Shown here in pieces: positions 52,571 through 62,979 of a DNA stretch of 64,000 bases. Position numbers and translations under genes: made by a program. The notes beneath the pieces are model-generated. The model saw only the letters and a list, made by a program, of their open reading frames with translations. It was not told where the DNA came from and searched no databases. How positions within the stretch are numbered: position 1 is the first letter of the stretch; each line of letters opens with the position of its first letter. Origin of the DNA: Tubulanus polymorphus (taxonomy: Eukaryota > Nemertea > Palaeonemertea > Tubulaniformes > Tubulanidae); the NCBI RefSeq assembly GCF_964204645.1, contig NC_134028.1, positions 19,814,153 to 19,878,152 of the forward strand. Direction: 5' to 3'.

Positions 52571-53329
52571 TACCCTAGACACATCTTGAGCCCAAAAACC
52601 GGCCTTGGCATAATCAAGATGGCCTACTGGCACAGCCATTGTTGTTCGCCAAAATCAGCACTTTTCACACATTTTTGAAGATTTTGAGGGAAATTTTGAA
52701 GACGCTTAAATCATTTACCTTGATCTTTCGCATGAATCCCCCAAGGGCCCATCAGTATGAGAGAAAAAAACGAAATATAGCGCAAAAACGAAATAAGTGC
52801 AAAAACAAAAGTATTCGATTTTGCTCTTTGATTTTTGGCTCCATAATATTCGTTTTTGCGCCCGTTGTAGCTCATGACATGTACTATAATTGTGGTGAGT
52901 TTCGATGTTATTGGGTTTTGCATATGGTCACCAGGGGGCGTTGAAGAGTAGAATACTTAGCATTTCCATAATATACTGGTACTTAGGCATATTTTGATAT
53001 CACAATCAATTACAAAATCGTAGCTGCTGACATGTTCTATGATTGTGACTTTTCAGATCATTGGTTTTTGTATATGGTCACCAGGGGGCGTTGAATATTG
53101 AAATTGTTATGATTGTTGAGCATCTGAAACCACTTCCCAAGTGGGCATGGTGTGACTCGGTCTCTTCCTACTGTATATGATTAGTTTTGCCAAAATACAT
53201 AAGGAGGATTTTTTTATTTTCCTTGTAATAAATTTACAGCACCGTTACAAACATTAAGATACTTCTTGTCTCTTTAGCCTGAGTGGACTATTGCGTTTAC
53301 CTCTCCGTGCAAACTGAAATGCATGACAA

Positions 53330-53376
53330 TGGCATCTGCCTGCCTGCCTGCCTGCCTGCCTGTCTGTCTGTCTGTA

Positions 53377-53409
<33 letters not shown>

Positions 53410-53469
53410 GCCCGTCAACCAATCTTTTGGGTACCTCTGTTATGGTACCCAAAAGATTGGTTGACGGGC

Positions 53470-53538
<69 letters not shown>

Positions 53539-53565
53539 TACAGACAGACAGACAGGCAGATTTGA
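53330..53565. repeat. Large palindrome with (TGTC)n and (GACA)n arms
   Basis: The left arm is (TGCC)n(TGTC)n plus 'cccgtcaaccaatcttttgg' and 'gtacc'. After an 8-base centre ('tctgttat') the right arm repeats this in exact inverse, ending in (GACA)n. The total is about 235 bases, able to form a long hairpin or cruciform. Confidence 0.93.
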
Positions 53566-54544
53566 GAGATTTGAATCGAGAAACTCGATTTGTAGAAACC
53601 AAATATTAAACTCGTGTCATTCATCGAATATTTAATTACAGTAGGAAAGTGTCATTCAGTTACCAGGTGCCATTTTCAGCGGGTCCCACATTGTCCCGCA
53701 GATTTTAACATGTTCTAAACTAAAACCTTTAGTGCGATTAATTGTCGTCCATGCCTCCTTAGGCACAAAATCTAAACTTATGAATCGTTAGAAGTTGACA
53801 ATTTTTTTTCTGATTGTTTATTTCATTTTTCTCGGCTGCAACAATCGGATACAAAAAAGATGCGTCACTTTTAAGAAGGCGCCTCAAAAAAGTTGGTAAT
53901 TCTGTGTCATTGTCTGTAACTTTTTAACTTTTTGAGATACAATTTAGAATTTTTCAATATAGAGTTTCATCCGAGGATTTTGTTTATACTGCATTCGTAA
54001 AACTATCTTCATAGAAACGCGCGTGGCCACGGGCTGATCAGTGCAAAGCGTGCAAGTGGTCGACCGTCGATTTTCTGCATACGCGGGTTAAGCTATTTTC
54101 ACGGCAATTTTCAAACTTTTAAAGATTTTCAAGATCAAAATTCCATGTTGAATTGCTCAGCTCATATATAAATGGTATATAGTTAATTTGTATTTGCGAC
54201 ACACCTCTACTAGGTCAAGGTCGGTGGAGACTAATGATGGCGGCTTGTCAAAAAACTGAAAATTTTCACTTTCAAGACGATTTTACAGCTTGATGAGAAT
54301 CAGTTGATACGACTGGTATTCACAGTTTGACTGAGGCCCAGTTGTCCCCGGCCCTTATTATGAATAAGCAAAAAATAAACAATTTCAGACTTATTTCCCG
54401 TTCGCATTGCTTTGTGGGAGTTTTTATAACAGTTGATTTACAGTCGGGCTCAGTTAAACCTCGTCTCAAAAGAGAAACCACTGTCGCAGTATTTAATACC
54501 GTACGCCTTCAGGTTTAATTCACTCGTCTGTAAGAAATATCTCG

Positions 54545-54680
54545 GCGGACAGGAATGTGAAAAATGGCGTTCGTTGCCGGACAGCCAGACACAGCTGTCA
54601 GTGACAGCCGGAAGACACGCCCACACATCGGTCACACCTACAGGTATCAGCTCTCTTATTGAACATGTCAAGTTGAAACA
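54545..54680 (-). repeat. Dispersed repeat R2, diverged reverse copy
   Basis: The reverse complement contains 'caacttgacatgttcaataa' and 'gtgtcttcc', matching 46680-46760 and 58395-58465. Confidence 0.6.
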
Positions 54681-54886
54681 AATCTTTTTTCTGGCGTTTC
54701 TAAACTGTTTAATTGGTTTTCTAACGCAGATGAACCGAATTACTTGTTATCGTTGAGATTGGGGTCTCGTGCAGTTGTTTGAGTGGAGGACTGGGAACCA
54801 AGAGGTCCCTAGATCGAAACCACATCTGGCTGTCCAGACACATGCATGGACTAAGCTCTGGTAACTCTGTCAGGTTGTGAGCCTAA

Positions 54887-54960
54887 AGAATTTGCTCTAG
54901 CTGGAGCTGATGTAATTCAAGCATTCACCTTTCACGCGACGGATGGAATGCTTCAATGTA
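54887..54960 (+). pseudogene. 74-bp fragment of BHMT-like exon 2
   Basis: 'gctggagctgatgtaattca' and the following bases to 'gcttcaatgta' match 38562-38639 with about four changes. In frame it reads [20 protein letters not shown]. It ends exactly where duplication unit D4 begins, so it looks like filler DNA inserted at a breakpoint. Confidence 0.85.
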
Positions 54961-56089
54961 GGGTTGGCAATCTCCATGAGTTGTCTGGGGGTTGTTATTC
55001 TGGGGCAATTCGAAGGTGATGTGTTATTTTTGGGGATCATTTGCGAAGGGTTATTGTCTGAGGGGTAATTTTGCGAAGGCTTTTTAGAAGGCTTGGGGGT
55101 AAGAACACTTACAACAAGCTTCCGGCTATCCGTGCAACGGTGGAGTGCCTGTGCCTTAATTGGGAGTGCGAGTAATGGGCAAGACACCCCAAACCTCTTT
55201 TTCTGATCCTAACCCACAGTTAGTTAGAAAATAATATTTTCCACCATGTCACACATTTTCGTTTCTACGAAAAAAATTATTTAGTTTCTACGTCGCAAAA
55301 CATTTCGATCGGACGCAAGTTAATAAAAAAAATTCACAATGTCACTTATAACACTTCCGGAGGCTCCTTAGAAGGCAAAGCATACTGGTGATACCACAAC
55401 CAAACCCGACATAAACCGCAATCTTTAAAATCACCTTCATTTCACCCTGAAACAAAGCATTATACAATCGTATTTCCATATTTTTAAATACAAATTTTCT
55501 TGTTCTGAAAATATAGACTATTTTTACTGAACGAGTGCAATCAGGTACAAGGTCGAATTCTACACCAGCTCTCGGGGTCATAGTATAATAGAAAACAATG
55601 TGTAATAAGTGCGGCCTTGCAATACAATAAGTTTGAAAGGTCATGTGTTTGATGATACTCTGTCTGTTCAGGATAGGGAGAAGTTTTTACGGTACCCCTA
55701 GACTGCCCTACAGTTTCAAATTCATTAGATTTTTTCAAGCTAACAATTTTTATCATGCAGATTCTTTTTGGCAAATTCAAAATGTGGCAGAAACTTCTAC
55801 ACATGACTTGGATGTTTCCTATAGAGGGGATCTGATCAAAGCTATCATCTACGAATAATCAATAGTCAGTTTGAATAGAACCTAACTCGTGATCAATGCA
55901 ATCAATGATTTTATTGATATTTACTACTGTTAAAACGTTTGGCGTAATTGGTTTTTTCGCCGATTTTCCCCAAATTGAACAAGTTCTCGTCAATTTCAAC
56001 TGCAGATACCGAAAACACACGATATAGAATAGATTCTTATGTCAAAACTTCGAACTTTTCCAAGAGAGCCAATCCCGCAGTTTTTCACA

Positions 56090-56640
56090 GTTTTCAGTTC
56101 GACACTCCTGCCAAGTTCCATAAAACTAGATCCATTTCCACAGTTTTGGACAAAGTTCTGAAAACTCTCTAATTACAGTTTTCCCGGTTCCACAGTCTTG
56201 GTGTAGACCTAATTTTTGGATCGAGTTCCACAGAAATGCACCTTCCTTACTTGTCGACCCAGTTCGGGCCCATTCTACGGTTTTGGAAACAGTTCCACAG
56301 TTTTGGACATGTTTCTACAGTTGTAGAGCAAGTTCCACGTTTCTGGACCTACTTTCTACAGTTGTCGACACAGTTCCATTGTTCTGGAACTTCCTTTACA
56401 GTTGTGTACCAAGTTCCACACTTCATGACCTACTTCTACAGTTGTAGAGCAAGTTCCACAATTGTGGACTACTTTCTACAGTTGCCGACGCAGTTCCATT
56501 GTTCTGGACCTACTTTTACAGTTGTGGGCCAAGTTCCACACTTCATGACCTACTTCTACTTACTTTTACCACACTTTTTCACACTTCAGGACTTGCTTAC
56601 TTAGGATCCCGTTCCACAGTCCTGGACAAAGTTCTAAAGT
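56090..56640 (+). repeat. Minisatellite M5 upstream of copy 4
   Basis: About 14 units of the 'ttctacagttgtagagcaag' and 'ttccacagttttggacatgt' type. It ends about 330 bases before the TATA box. Confidence 0.85.
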
Positions 56641-56979
56641 TTGGTTATATTTGAGTTACGAGTTTTCAATAATTTGAATAATTCTACTGTGGAAATGTGG
56701 AACTGTGGAACCGGATGCAATTCAATTAATATTTGAATATACAGTTCATAAAGTAGCCTTTTACAAGATTTTATTCATATGTGGGTGAAAAATATTAAAC
56801 CTCCATCGTCCTTCAAATTTCCAGCAATATACAGTAGAAAAACAGGGCCAGACAGATTAAACAAAGCAAAAATAATCGAATCGATCCTGTAAATAGTTGG
56901 AATTGAATCTACTGAGTTGGATATATAATGTGAAACCGTTAAGCAACTTCTGATCAAATATTATTCATCCCAAAATATG

Positions 56980-56986
56980 TATAAAA
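56980..56986 (+). promoter_or_regulatory. TATA box of secreted-protein copy 4
   Basis: TATAAAA within 'atgtataaaactggcaagat'. The same context is kept in copies 2 and 3 and degraded in copy 1. A start site near 57010 would give a leader exon ending at 57065 (ACAG|gtaagatca) that splices to the acceptor at 57165-57167. Confidence 0.65.
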
Positions 56987-57182
56987 CTGGCAAGATTCAA
57001 TCGACAAAATGAGACATTCGTCAGTCGCTTCAACACCACGCTAAATCTCAACACATATCATACAGGTAAGATCACTCGTAATATCTATAGGTCTTACACA
57101 GCCGGGAACCAGTCTCCTGTTCTGACACTGCCGGCAACCAGTCTCTATTTCTATGATCTGATTGCAGTTTTCCAGAGACAAC

Positions 57183-57939
57183 ATGAAATTGATCAGTTTT
57201 TTGGTGGTTTTTCTAGCGGTTTTCTGGGTTTCAACCGATGCCATTGCTGATGAAAGTACATGTAGCAAGGTAAATAATTCCCTATAAAGAGGAAACGCTG
57301 TATCGTCAAAGCGATTCACCAATCGAATGTAATATGTAGAGTTAATCCATCGCAGCTACACTCATGAACCTAAAGTCTACCAACGTTCTTGGTCCAACGT
57401 GCAGTTGATATTCTTCATGGAAAGACGAATTGACGGATATACCTCTCAGTATTTGAAACAAATCTCTGAAAATGAGTGGAAGTATTCCACCCGAAACGTT
57501 AGAATGAAATAATAACTGTTGTTTAAGATCTATATTGTGGGTTTTTATGCAATTGTATTCAAGACTGGAAATAGTGCCAATTATTTATAACCTCTTAGTA
57601 TTCTTATAATCATGATTTTCACTGTTGTATCTTAAGGATTTACCAAGAAAAAGCATTTTCGATTGCGTTTGTTTTTATTGGCAGGTATCATCTCATGCTG
57701 TCGAGTTTTATGGCAAGGCCATATCGGGACCACTGAGTAAATTAGATTGCGATACTATCGTCCAAAGCAATATCTTGGACGATCTTAAGTCAACGGATCT
57801 ACTAGGTAACATTTCGCCGGCAATCTTCAATTCAATTCAAGGTAAATCGCTGATTATCGATTTCGCAAGAAACAATGTGAAAGATCTAAGTAAAAATTTG
57901 AAATCTTTGGAAACAGCATTGAAACAACTGGGAAACTAG
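57183..57939 (+). CDS. Small secreted protein gene, copy 4 (intact), 113 aa
   Basis: Exon 1 (57183-57269) encodes MKLISFLVVFLAVFWVSTDA then IADESTCSK. Exon 2 (57685-57939) encodes VSSHAVEFYGKAISGPLSKL, DCDTIVQSNILDDLKSTDLL, GNISPAIFNSIQGKSLIIDF, and ends LKSLETALKQLGN-stop. Canonical splice sites, phase 0. Signal peptide cleavage is likely near ..STDAIA. The mature chain of ~90 residues is predicted mostly alpha-helical, with two Cys that could pair, and one N-glycosylation site (NIS). No domain is recognised. A short upstream frame (MRHSSVASTPR) lies in the leader exon. The function is not known; a secreted, tightly promoter-driven product is the only safe inference. Confidence 0.8.
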
Positions 57940-58214
57940 AAAATGCCATGGAAATGATGGATAATTCGAGCAACATTCTATCATACTAGAAAATATATGT
58001 TCTAATTCTATAGGTTTCGCATTTCCTTGTTCTATACAATCATAATTTGTGTCAATGTTTGAAAATGCAAATAAATAATTCTTAATCGGCATTAGAAACG
58101 AATGTAGTGATGTATTGATTTCATTGATGGTTCGCAGTTTACAGTTCCCCCCGAATACCGATGAGCAGATGATATTTACAAGTACCCGCGAACATGTTAG
58201 CAGGTGACACTTAC

Positions 58215-58344
58215 AAGTTCCCAGTTGTTCCAGACAGCGTCCAATACACGGGACAAGTTTCTGTTACCGTAACCCCACCTAGCGTGATATCCCAACAACT
58301 AACACCGTCCCACACCATCCGACAACGATAGTGTTTCGGTTCAT
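58215..58344 (-). CDS. Hormone-receptor domain exon of a secretin-type GPCR
   Basis: 130-nt exon (acceptor tctcgcag, donor gtaagtg), phase 2 to 2. It reads EPKHYRCRMVWDGVSCWDIT, then LGGVTVTETCPVYWTLSGTT. The C....WDG..CW.....G......CP.Y pattern is the ligand-binding extracellular domain of secretin-family receptors. No flanking exons were found within 6 kb on either side, so it may be an orphan exon or part of a gene whose other exons lie beyond the window or were displaced by the duplications. Confidence 0.65.
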
Positions 58345-58367
58345 CTGCGAGAGAAAAACAAATCAAC

Positions 58368-58510
58368 AGTGCGGAAACGCCAGGGGGAGACACAAGTGCC
58401 AACTTGACATGTTTTATGAGAAAGCTGATACCTGCAGTGACCGGTGTGCGCGCGTGTCTTCCAGCTATCGATCACAACACTGTCTGCTGTATGGCAACAA
58501 GAACACCAAT
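58368..58510 (+). repeat. Dispersed repeat R2
   Basis: Same sequence as 46660-46800 ('cgccagggggagacacaagt'...). It begins just upstream of the hormone-receptor exon. Confidence 0.7.
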
Positions 58511-58519
58511 TATTAGGGT

Positions 58520-59890
58520 TTTCTGTTATTTCACAGAAAACCCTATTGATATCCGCGTGATTATTATTATTATTATTTTCTTCCACACTATTTTTACCAA
58601 AAGAACATAGGCTTTGTTACCTTACCGCTGTTTCATATACAATCCATATAATATCGTTCAGCTCACTGAGATCTACAAATAGCCCGCGTGTTTTTTCACG
58701 AATCATCGTTACAAAAGCGCTGTCGGGCTGTAAACATCGAAAATTTAGCCCCATTCAATGGGGCGACATGTTTTTCGAGTCGTCATCCCGAAATCAACCC
58801 GCAGGCCGACTGTCACTTCGATTATCAATTCAAGTATAAATGAACTAATTTATTGTCGCAGACTTCACATTCAGTCGCGGTCTTCAAACAGTGATTTTAA
58901 CAATAGCCCATTTTCCTCATCAGATCATATTACCGATACACTGGAGATTTACTACTTTAGATTTTAAAAGCACTGTCGAGCCGTAAACATCGACGAATCG
59001 ACGTGTGTTACTACATCGTCGTTCCGGGGATCAGCTGCGAGTTTCTGTTCATCATGAGAATCAAATCGAGTACAAATTAATTTATTACTACCAGTGATTT
59101 GGCTGCGGGTTTCAAGGAGTTAGTATAACAATACCTATTTTTCTTTACCGAATTAACCGTGTATTTACTAAGATAAATCTTTAGTGCAAAGGGGAATCGT
59201 AGGCCTAAACTAAACACGCCGAAGAGATATAGCGGAGAAAAGCTGTTATGTCGACGAGGTATCAAAATAAAAGAATATATTACTTTATTCGGCCGCGGGC
59301 CTCTAGATCAATACCATCAATACTCTATATTTCCTACAGTACATACCGATCATTGTCAAATGCACAAGGTATTTACTAAATACAAGTATATAACACATAA
59401 TCCTTTCCGTATGCTGGACTCACACTTGACATTCGGAGTAAGCGTTCGCTGTGGGGGAAAGGGATCGTTCGCTGTGTCGCTTGAAGTGTTTATCGAGTTT
59501 GACGCGGCTTTAGGCCTACCGGTACTGAGCTTTACTGTCTCAAACAAACACAGTACAATTGTTGCGTTTATTAACGGACTCATTGGATTGAACTTCAAAA
59601 CAAAATTTACGATATTTAGGTGGGTTGTTAAATTCAATAGGCCTACGACCAATCTGTCCGGATGTTAGGCCTACGCATATACATAGGCCTACATAGGCTA
59701 GTAGCCTCTACTAGGTTAAGCGTTGGCTGTGGGGGAAAGGAGATCGTTCGCTGTGTCGCTTGAAGTGTTTATCGAGTTTTACGCGACCTAAAGGCTTTAG
59801 TATGGTGGCTGATAAGGGCCATGCGTGAAAAAACACGTACATGCAAATGAGGGCGACATTATTGACAAAACGACAAAACTAAAATAACGC
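58520..59890. other. No supported gene; local duplications
   Basis: Two short repeats are seen. 'gagccgtaaacatcgacgaa' near 58975 has a diverged copy near 58722, and 'gatcgttcgctgtgtcgctt' occurs at 59465 and 59745 with ~70 bases of shared context. Open frames here have no recognisable domain. Confidence 0.5.
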
Positions 59891-59899
59891 GACAAAACA

Positions 59900-61165
59900 A
59901 TAATTTTGGTTTTGTCGCCCGCGACAATTCATTATTTTGGTTTTATCGCCCGCGACAATTCATTAATTTGGTTTTGTCACCCACGACAAATCGATATTTT
60001 CGTTTTGTCGCCCATGACAATTCAATATTTTGGTTTTATCGCCCGCGACAATTCATTATTTTGGTTTTATCGCCCGCGACAATTTTTTTTTTGTCGCGGT
60101 TTTATCGCCCGCAACAATTCATTATTTTGGTTTTATCGCCCGCAACAATTCATTAGTTTGGTTTTGTCGCCCGCGACAATTGAAGATTTTGGTTTTTCTG
60201 CCGCGACAATTCATTTTTTGGATTTGTCGCCCGCGACAATTTAATATTTTGGTTTTATCGCCAGCGACAATTCATTATTTTGGTTTTATCGCCCGCGACA
60301 ATTCATTATTTTGGTTTTATCGCCCGCGACAATTCATTAATTTGGTTTTGTCACCCGCGACAAAACAATATTTTGGTTTTGTCGTACAAGACAATTCAAT
60401 ATTTTGGTTTTTCTGCCGCGACAATTCATTTTTTGGATTTGTCGCCTGCGACAATTCAATATTTTGGTTTTATCGCCCGCGACAATTCAATATTTTGGTT
60501 TTATCGCCCGCGATAATTCATTATTTTGGTTTTATCGCCCGCGACAATTCATTATTTTGGTTTTGTCGCACAACACAATGGCGACAATTCATTATTTTGG
60601 TTTTATCGCCCGCGACAATTTTTTTCTCTTTTTGTCGCGGTTTTATCGCCCGCGACACTTCAATATTTTGGTTTTATCGCCCGCGACAATTCATTATTTT
60701 GGTTTTATCGCCCGGAACAATTCATTATTTTGGTTTTGTCGCACGCGACAATGGCGACAATTCAAGATTTTGGCTTTATCGCCCGCGACAATTCATTTTT
60801 TGGATTTGGCGCCTACGACAATTCAATATTTTGGTTTTATCGCCCGCGACAATTCATTATTTTGGTTTTATCGCCCGCGACAATTTTTTTCTCTTTTTGT
60901 CGCGGTTTTATCGCCCGCGACACTTCAATATTTTGGCTTTATCGCCCGCGACAATTCATTAGTTTGGTTTTGTCGCCCGCGACAATTGAATATTTTGGTT
61001 TTGTCGCCAGCGACAATTCATGATTTTGGTTTTATCGCCCGCGACAATTCATTTTTTGGTTTTGTCGCCCGCGACAATTCAATATTTTGGTTTTATCGCC
61101 AGCGACAATTGATTATTTTGGTTTTATCGCCCGCGACAATTAATTTTTTTGGTTTTGTCGCCCAC
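59900..61165 (+). repeat. 31-bp minisatellite, about 40 units
   Basis: Consensus 'ttttggttttatcgcccgcg' plus 'acaattcatta'. Some arrays are repeated at higher order (the 'tttttttctctttttgtcgc' variant occurs more than once). The unit length of 31 leaves long open frames in all three phases, which explains a 310-codon frame; these are not genes. Each unit contains TTGTCGC/GCGACAA inverted halves. Confidence 0.95.
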
Positions 61166-61254
61166 ATTATTAGCTTTTGAATAATTGGGCCAATTAATAA
61201 CGTAATAAAGACTTATGCTTTCGCCTATTTTGAAGCCGATTAATCTGATATAGT

Positions 61255-61672
61255 ACGGAAGTGATAAAGGGCCTCGAGTTGTCACGTTCAAACTCGACAA
61301 GTCGCCATATTTATGTCAATATATCGCGATATATCGTGTCAAGTCCACATGAATATGTCTACATATCGTGACGTTTTCACGACAAATTTCGCTTATTTGC
61401 TCATTTTCCACGGGACAAGCCGTCATTTGAAGACATGTCTAAATGTAAGATGAGGACGCCAGTAATATGACGACTGAGTTTCAAGTCGTCATGAATATGT
61501 AGACTTGTCGCGAGGAAAATGGTTGAGAAAACGAAATATGTCGTCAAAACGTCACGATATATCGACATATTCATGTCGACTTGACGCGATACATCGCGGT
61601 ATGTCGACAATAATATGGCGACTTGTCGAGTTGGAACGCGTCATCTCGAGGCCCCTTATCGCTTCCGTAGAT
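61255..61672. mobile_element. Foldback/TIR element, about 415 bp
   Basis: Starts 'cggaagtgataaagggcctc' and ends with the complement of 'cggaagcgataaggggcctc'. The inverted homology runs about 150 bases inward, including 'gacatgaatatgtcgacata'-like segments. No coding sequence. Flanks show 'gatatagta' and 'tagatatag', so a TA duplication is possible. Likely a MITE of unknown superfamily. Confidence 0.75.
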
Positions 61673-61764
61673 ATAGTGTCGAATATTAAGGTCATTTTGG
61701 CAGATTCTTTTTTTTTTAAAGTGATATTAAAGCGATCATTCAAGTGATCCTACTTAATGAAAGA

Positions 61765-61930
61765 TCTACGGAAGCGATAAAGGGCCTCGAGTTGTTGCGT
61801 TCCAACTCGACAAGTCGCCATATCTATGTCGATATATCGCATCAATTCGACATGAATATGTCGACATATCGTGACGTTTTGACGACATGAAACTCAGTCG
61901 TCATTTCACTGGCGTCCTCATCTTTCAGCA
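61765..61930 (+). mobile_element. Half-copy of the 61255-61672 element
   Basis: 'tacggaagcgataaagggcc' and about 150 following bases repeat the left arm closely. The rest is absent. Confidence 0.75.
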
Positions 61931-62144
61931 ACGCCAGTCACATGGAGTCGTATGTGTTCTACTTTCTGCGACGCGACACGACTGTCACAACCAACCGACG
62001 CGCTCTTGCGACTGGCAGAAACTAGTCGCACACAATCGTATTGCAAGCGACTTGCATCGAAACTTGCGATGCAACGCGAGGATCGCATCGTGTCACAAGA
62101 ACAACCAACGTCTGGCTTTAAGTTACTGCGGAGCACCAGAAATA

Positions 62145-62660
62145 TCTTTTTTTTTCGTTCAAAAGACCTTTCCCTTGAAAATTCTTTCGTCGGAACAATA
62201 TTTATTTCGTTCGAACCAATGATATTCTATACAATTGAACCAATTTGAAAAAATCGTTAGAACAAAGTTGAACAAACTTTTTTTTGTCCAAACGAAAGGT
62301 TTTTCGTTCGAACAATCATTCAATTGAACAGAATCGTTTTAATTTGAACAGAATTTTCTTGTCAGAACATTAAGTTTTTCGTTCGAACAAGTATATTGAA
62401 AAAAGTTTTTTCTCCGAACCGAAAGTATTAAGTATTTCGTTCAATCGAACAGAATTTTTTTCATTCAAACATTCGTTCGAAAAAATTGTTTTCGCTCAAC
62501 CAAACTTTTCAATTCAACAATAACATAGCTTTTTATTCGAACACATTTTCTGTCAGAATGAAGAAAATTTTTGGTTCAAGCAAAAAGCGTATTGTTCGAT
62601 CAAACAGAATTATTTTCATTCGAACAAGATTTTCTGGTTGGAACATTAAGTTTTTTGGTC
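62145..62660. repeat. Degenerate GTTCGAAC / TTCGTTC-rich repeat
   Basis: Irregular repeats of 'ttttcgttcgaaca' and 'attgaacagaat' at roughly 30-60 base spacing. A weaker similar stretch is at 43240-43310. Confidence 0.6.
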
Positions 62661-62679
62661 GAACAGCGCGTTAAGTTCG

Positions 62680-62975
62680 ATTTGGAAATTTACTCGGTCT
62701 GGTATATGTTGGATAACTGTGTATGTCATTTGTCAGGACATTAAACAGAAGACAACTTAGGATACTACCTTGCGTGACTCCACTAGTTAGACTGACTTAT
62801 TCCAAGATGAGGCGTACCGTTGATTTCGGCTACAAGTTTTCGTTCAGAGATAACTGCTGAGCCATTTGAGTGACCTTTCATTAATGATATTTCCTAATAG
62901 CCTGGTTAGTAATGCCTGATGTTGTGCCTTATCAAATGCTTTGTCGAAATCCACCGTTGAACTGGATTCTAAGAC
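62680..62975 (-). mobile_element. Decayed LINE reverse-transcriptase fragment
   Basis: Minus-strand frames broken by stops contain VDFDKAFDKAQHQALLTRL, then LKWLSSYLSER, then VTQGSILSCLLFNVLTNDIH. These match RT motifs DF.KAFD.V.H..LL..L, W...YL..R and GV.QGS.L.PLLF...ND of CR1/Jockey-type LINEs. It is inactive. Confidence 0.8.
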
Positions 62976-62979
62976 TGTG

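Larger units (their letters stand above)
54960..58350 (+). repeat. Segmental duplication unit D4 (forward orientation)
   Basis: Matches D2 from its start, then carries M5, the leader, intact gene copy 4 and the full hormone-receptor exon at its right end. D1 and D3 hold only the edge of that exon, so D4 could be nearest the ancestral locus (inference). Confidence 0.75.

Noticed and set aside
53283-53609. Poly CLSV / RQTD frames
   Set aside because: Both strands of the TGTC/GACA palindrome are open, as expected for a tetranucleotide repeat without stops.
60030-60962. 310-codon open frame with repeated VLSPATIHYFGF units
   Set aside because: It is the 31-bp minisatellite read through. All three frames are open, and there is no codon bias or splice context.
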